Source: Streptomyces sp. NRRL S-87 (GTDB taxonomy: Bacteria; Actinomycetota; Actinomycetes; Streptomycetales; Streptomycetaceae). Taken from it: 40,574 nt of DNA. Every line of letters starts with the position of its first letter. The first letter of the stretch is position 1. Under the pieces are notes generated by a model. It made no database searches, had not been told where the DNA came from, and worked only from the letters and a program-made list of their open reading frames with translations. This document shows positions 40,528-40,574 of the stretch, piece by piece. Both the position numbers and the translations under genes were made by a program. Where the stretch lies: assembly GCF_000719335.1 (NCBI RefSeq), contig NZ_JOGB01000062.1, forward strand, positions 1 to 40,574. The letters are read 5' to 3'.

Positions 40528-40574
40528 TGTTCGGCGGCGTCCTACTCTCCCACAGGGTCCCCCCTGCAGTACCA
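40528..40574 (-). rRNA. 5S ribosomal RNA, 3' end (partial)
   Basis: The last 47 bases, read on the minus strand, are TGGTACTGCAGGGGGGACCC, then TGTGGGAGAGTAGGACGCCG and CCGAACA. They match the 3' end of Streptomyces 5S rRNA, including loop E and the 3' side of helix I. The gene continues beyond the right edge, so an rRNA operon, read leftward, ends at this point. Confidence 0.95.

Overview
The window is a chromosomal segment of a Streptomyces species. The evidence is very high G+C with G/C-rich third codon positions, GTG/TTG starts, the rex-hemACD operon with a Rex operator, the developmental sigma factor BldN with its anti-sigma factor RsbN and the BdtA-like regulator, a class I lysyl-tRNA synthetase, DUF397/DUF5753/HATPase regulators, and the 3' end of a 5S rRNA gene at the right edge. 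Most of it looks like conserved core chromosome. The accessory-looking parts are a frameshifted LAGLIDADG endonuclease gene (5.9-6.7 kb), a gene remnant (20.15-20.39 kb) and the regulator island at 20.4-22.7 kb.

Layout. 0.1-1.6 kb: a short-chain dehydrogenase convergent with a secreted CE4 polysaccharide deacetylase that has a perfect DasR-type (dre) palindrome at its start. 1.7-5.6 kb: a P-type ATPase and a PPK2-type polyphosphate kinase, read leftward. 5.9-8.0 kb: a frameshifted LAGLIDADG endonuclease gene convergent with rtcB (RNA ligase). 8.2-12.1 kb: two DUF3558-like lipoproteins and a DUF2637 (SpdB-like) membrane protein. 12.2-15.9 kb: lysS (class I) and argS, divergent. 16.1-20.2 kb: a GlxA-type AraC regulator, an MBL-fold hydrolase, a CGNR zinc-finger regulator divergent from an MFS transporter, then the remnant. 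20.4-22.7 kb: a WhiJ/AbaA-like set (HATPase, XRE-DUF5753, DUF397) flanked by two DUF1876 paralogues.

22.8-29.7 kb holds haem/tetrapyrrole genes: hemB alone after a strong hairpin, then rex-hemA-hemC-hemD chained by 4-base start/stop overlaps and preceded by a Rex operator in the promoter spacer, so tetrapyrrole synthesis is tied to the NADH/NAD+ ratio. A glutaredoxin-like gene lies upstream. 30-36.4 kb: a HAD-IB hydrolase, then bldN and rsbN (with a BldN-type promoter before rsbN, implying negative feedback), an acyltransferase coupled to an NAD-dependent epimerase, the 32-residue ribosomal protein bS22, and the BdtA-like regulator. 36.4-40.4 kb: a leftward run of a conserved protein of unknown function, an AcuC-type deacetylase, an MFS transporter and a HAD phosphatase. 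The window ends with an rrn terminator and the 5S rRNA 3' end on the minus strand.

I found no CRISPR array, insertion sequence, prophage or biosynthetic gene cluster. The points most worth following are the P-type ATPase whose calcium-site residues are replaced, the LAGLIDADG-Myb protein beside rtcB, the WhiJ-like island with its operator, and the regulatory sites for DasR, Rex and sigma-BldN.
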